From MGIIa-K1 sp964577145 (GTDB taxonomy: Archaea; Thermoplasmatota; Poseidoniia; Poseidoniales; Poseidoniaceae): a DNA stretch of 18,505 nt. Positions 16,509 to 18,505 of the stretch are shown here, piece after piece (the stretch's first letter is position 1; the number at the start of each line of letters is the position of its first letter). A model generated the notes under the pieces. It did no database searches. It was not told the origin of the DNA and saw only the letters and a list, made by a program, of their open reading frames with translations. The DNA lies in the NCBI GenBank assembly GCA_964577145.1, contig CAZNXM010000031.1:1-18505 (forward strand), given 5' to 3'. The translations under genes and the position numbers were made by a program.

Positions 16509-16937
16509 ATGGAGTGGACTAGAAGCGGCGATGACCTATTCGTAAGACTTGACCCTGGGGAAGAAATTCATACATCTCTTAGGGCGTTAGCAGATGAAGT
16601 AGGATTCAATGCTGCGGCAATAACTAGTGGAATTGGCCGCACTAGAGACAACTTCTATGGCTACATGTCTGACGACCATATTTACACCCGTCGAAGTTTC
16701 GCACCTGGCGCAGAATTAGTCACTCTTCAAGGAAACCTAGCGCGTCTTGAAGATGGGACTGCATTCACTCATATCCATGTTACATGGTGTAGTGATGACA
16801 ATGTTGTAATGGCAGGCCACCTATTTGAGTCTACAATCCACGTTGTTGGTGAAATCCACATGAGAATACTTTCTGAAGCGATTATGACGCGCTGTCCATT
16901 AGAGAATAGCGAGTTCGTTGCACTACGCTTTTCGTGA
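16509..16937 (+). CDS. PPC (DUF296) domain protein
   Basis: The product has 142 residues from the chosen ATG. The frame also contains an ATG at 16470 that overlaps the previous stop as ATGA and would add 13 residues (MRRLICSFLCQGN). I prefer 16509 because AAGGA at 16501-16505 precedes it and MEWTRSGDDLFVRLDPGEE aligns with the usual start of the family. Hallmarks are R-L-D-P-G-E-E, the A-A-I-T-S-G-I-G turn, L-Q-G-N-L, H-I-H near residue 95, and the A-G-H-L motif followed by V-V-G-E-I. PPC domains form trimers. In plants they accompany AT-hooks as DNA-binding regulators; the stand-alone prokaryotic forms have no firm function. No AT-hook is present here. Confidence 0.85.
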   Translation: MEWTRSGDDLFVRLDPGEEIHTSLRALADEVGFNAAAITSGIGRTRDNFYGYMSDDHIYTRRSFAPGAELVTLQGNLARLEDGTAFTHIHVTWCSDDNVVMAGHLFESTIHVVGEIHMRILSEAIMTRCPLENSEFVALRFS

Positions 16938-16968
16938 TGTTCATAGCCTGTGGCTGCGGTGGTAATTC

Positions 16969-18505
16969 ATGGCCGGGGCGGACCGCATAAGCGAACTCGC
17001 CGAAGCCGTGCGATACCATCGCGAACTTTACTACAATCAGGCCGCCCCGGAGATAACAGATGTCGAATTTGATGCTCTCTGGGATGAATTATTACTCCTT
17101 GACCCAAGTAACTCCGTCCTCCATGAAGTAGGGCCAGAACCGGCACCGGGAACTGTGAAAGTCAACCACCTTTTCCCAATGAGGTCTCTCGATAAAGGAA
17201 TCAATGCCGAAGACATAATCCATTTTGTTACCCAATCGACCTTTAGCGGCACAAGATACATCGCTCAGCCCAAATTAGATGGTTCTGCGCTCTCATTGGA
17301 ATATGTCTCTGGAAATCTGGTTAGAGCTGCGACGAGAGGTAGTGGTGAGCGTGGCGAAGATGTCACTCTTAACGCACGCTTGGTTGGAAATGTACCATTG
17401 CGTCTGAACATAGCTGCTGATTGCCATGTCCGCGGTGAAGTTGTCATGCCATTGGCGAAGTTTGAAGAAAAATACCGTGAAATTTCACCAAACCCACGTA
17501 ATCTTGCGGCCGGCGCACTTAGACAAAAACACGGCGATGGTAAGGCAGATGCAAGAGATTTGATATTCCAAGCATACGATGTAAAATTCCCAAAGACTTC
17601 ACCTGATACCAATCGTGATAGCGATTTACTATCTTGGCTTAGTAAAGCGGGCATTGCACCTGCTCCTTGGACAATTTTTGATCAAGAGCAACCACAAAAT
17701 GCAATGATTGAGCACACTGTTGAGTGGACAGAAAAACGTACTGAATACGAATATGAAATCGATGGGATTGTTTTCAAGTTAGACGACCTTGCACAGCGCG
17801 AACGACTTGGAATGACGGCTCATCACCCACGATGGGCTCTGGCGTGGAAGTTCCCTTCCCAGGAAGCAGAGAGTGTATTGCTCGGAGTGGATTGGCAGAC
17901 TGGACGCACCGGCGCAATAACTCCAGTTGCTCGAATTGCTCCACAAATGGTTGGTGGAGTGACTGTGGAAAACATCACTCTTCACAATGTAGGAGAAGTC
18001 GAACGATTAGCAATTACATTGGGAGATAAAGTCAGGATTACACGTCGCGGCGATGTCATTCCAAAAATTATCGAGAACTTAGGACAAGCCTCAGTCGCAG
18101 ATTTGGAAAATCGCTTCCATGCAAATGGCGAAGCATTTGCTGGAGAATTGCCAACAGGGGAAATTACAATTCCATCGAATTGTCCAGCTTGTGACAGAAT
18201 TCTAGTAATGGAAGGGGCATTTTTGCGCTGTACTTCTTTGGATTGTGATGCAAGAACTGCACGCTCTCTAACCTATTGGTGCAGGTCTCTGGAAATGGAT
18301 GGCGTTGGTGAGAAATTGATCGATGCATTACTTGAGAGAGGATTGGTCGAATCTATTGCTGACCTGTATCGACTCCAACACGCTCAAATTGCAGATCTTG
18401 AAAGAATGGGCGATAAGAGTGCGTACAATGTTTTGGATGAACTCGCAAAAACTCGAAACCTCACATTATCACGATTCCTTCATGCCCTCGGCATGGAACG
18501 AATCG
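16969..18505 (+). CDS. ligA: NAD+-dependent DNA ligase LigA (3'-truncated)
   Basis: The frame is open from the ATG at 16969 to the window end (512 residues; BRCT domain not reached). LigA joins nicked DNA using NAD+. Domain Ia has Y21-Y22, D31, F34 and D35. The adenylation motif is P-K-L-D-G, with nucleotidyl lysine K102. R-G-E-V-V (~E157), N-P-R-N-L-A-A-G-A-L-R-Q, E-I-D-G-I-V-F-K (K270) and W-A-L-A-W-K-F-P (K294) follow. The OB fold has T-G-R-T-G and G-D-V-I-P-K-I. The zinc finger is C405, C408, C421, C426, and helix-hairpin-helix sequence begins at ~443. Departures from the usual sequence are Gln (not Glu) two residues before K102, R-G-S-G instead of R-G-D-G, and no S-P-T-Q motif. A GGTGG Shine-Dalgarno lies near 16958. 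The gap to the PPC gene is 31 bp. Confidence 0.93.
   Translation, partial: MAGADRISELAEAVRYHRELYYNQAAPEITDVEFDALWDELLLLDPSNSVLHEVGPEPAPGTVKVNHLFPMRSLDKGINAEDIIHFVTQSTFSGTRYIAQPKLDGSALSLEYVSGNLVRAATRGSGERGEDVTLNARLVGNVPLRLNIAADCHVRGEVVMPLAKFEEKYREISPNPRNLAAGALRQKHGDGKADARDLIFQAYDVKFPKTSPDTNRDSDLLSWLSKAGIAPAPWTIFDQEQPQNAMIEHTVEWTEKRTEYEYEIDGIVFKLDDLAQRERLGMTAHHPRWALAWKFPSQEAESVLLGVDWQTGRTGAITPVARIAPQMVGGVTVENITLHNVGEVERLAITLGDKVRITRRGDVIPKIIENLGQASVADLENRFHANGEAFAGELPTGEITIPSNCPACDRILVMEGAFLRCTSLDCDARTARSLTYWCRSLEMDGVGEKLIDALLERGLVESIADLYRLQHAQIADLERMGDKSAYNVLDELAKTRNLTLSRFLHALGMERI

Overview
The window most likely comes from a euryarchaeon. The best guess is Marine Group II (Candidatus Poseidoniales), although no marker gene in the window can prove this. 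Three observations support it. There is an archaeal-type block of eL18, uL13 and uS9 ribosomal proteins followed by RNA polymerase subunit Rpo10 (RpoN). Shine-Dalgarno sequences match the archaeal/bacterial 16S tail. Very large secreted proteins are built from aspartate-rich thrombospondin type 3 (TSP3) calcium-binding repeats. Every gene I can support is on the + strand.

Layout. (1) Positions 1-901 hold the 3' end of a surface-protein gene: a Gly/Gln-rich low-complexity tract followed by TSP3 repeats. (2) Positions 902-1135 are intergenic, with a strong hairpin terminator and a candidate promoter containing direct repeats and palindromes. (3) Positions 1136-9025 encode one giant 2629-residue protein. 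It has an N-terminal membrane or signal segment, about 1080 residues of TSP3 repeats, about 1230 residues of N-glycosylation-rich beta-sandwich domains, a transmembrane helix, and a cytoplasmic tail that reads as a DUF4129 domain. A second GC hairpin follows. (4) Positions 9122-9565 encode a small unrecognised helical protein. (5) Positions 9678-11167 are the rpl18e-rpl13-rps9-rpoN operon, tightly overlapped, followed by tRNA-Pro(GGG) at 11197-11271. (6) Positions 11363-16937 hold a second surface protein (beta-helix, TSP3 stalk, C-terminal membrane anchor) overlapping a small three-helix membrane protein, which is followed by a PPC/DUF296-domain protein. (7) From 16969 to the window end lies the 5' part of an NAD+-dependent DNA ligase gene, ligA. 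It is divergent at several normally conserved active-site positions.

How it works together. Two regions (1-9025 and 11363-16473) encode a calcium-dependent cell-surface apparatus: long rigid TSP3 stalks, glycosylated beta domains, and either a C-terminal anchor or a cytoplasmic domain. Between them sits a housekeeping translation/transcription operon. In many Euryarchaeota this operon continues into rpoK, enolase and rps2, but here it gives way after tRNA-Pro to the second surface-protein cluster. The most unusual items are the giant TSP3 protein carrying a DUF4129-like intracellular tail without a recognisable transglutaminase, the prion-like GQ tract, and the divergent bacterial-type ligase in an archaeal genome. 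No CRISPR array, insertion sequence, integrase or attachment site was seen.
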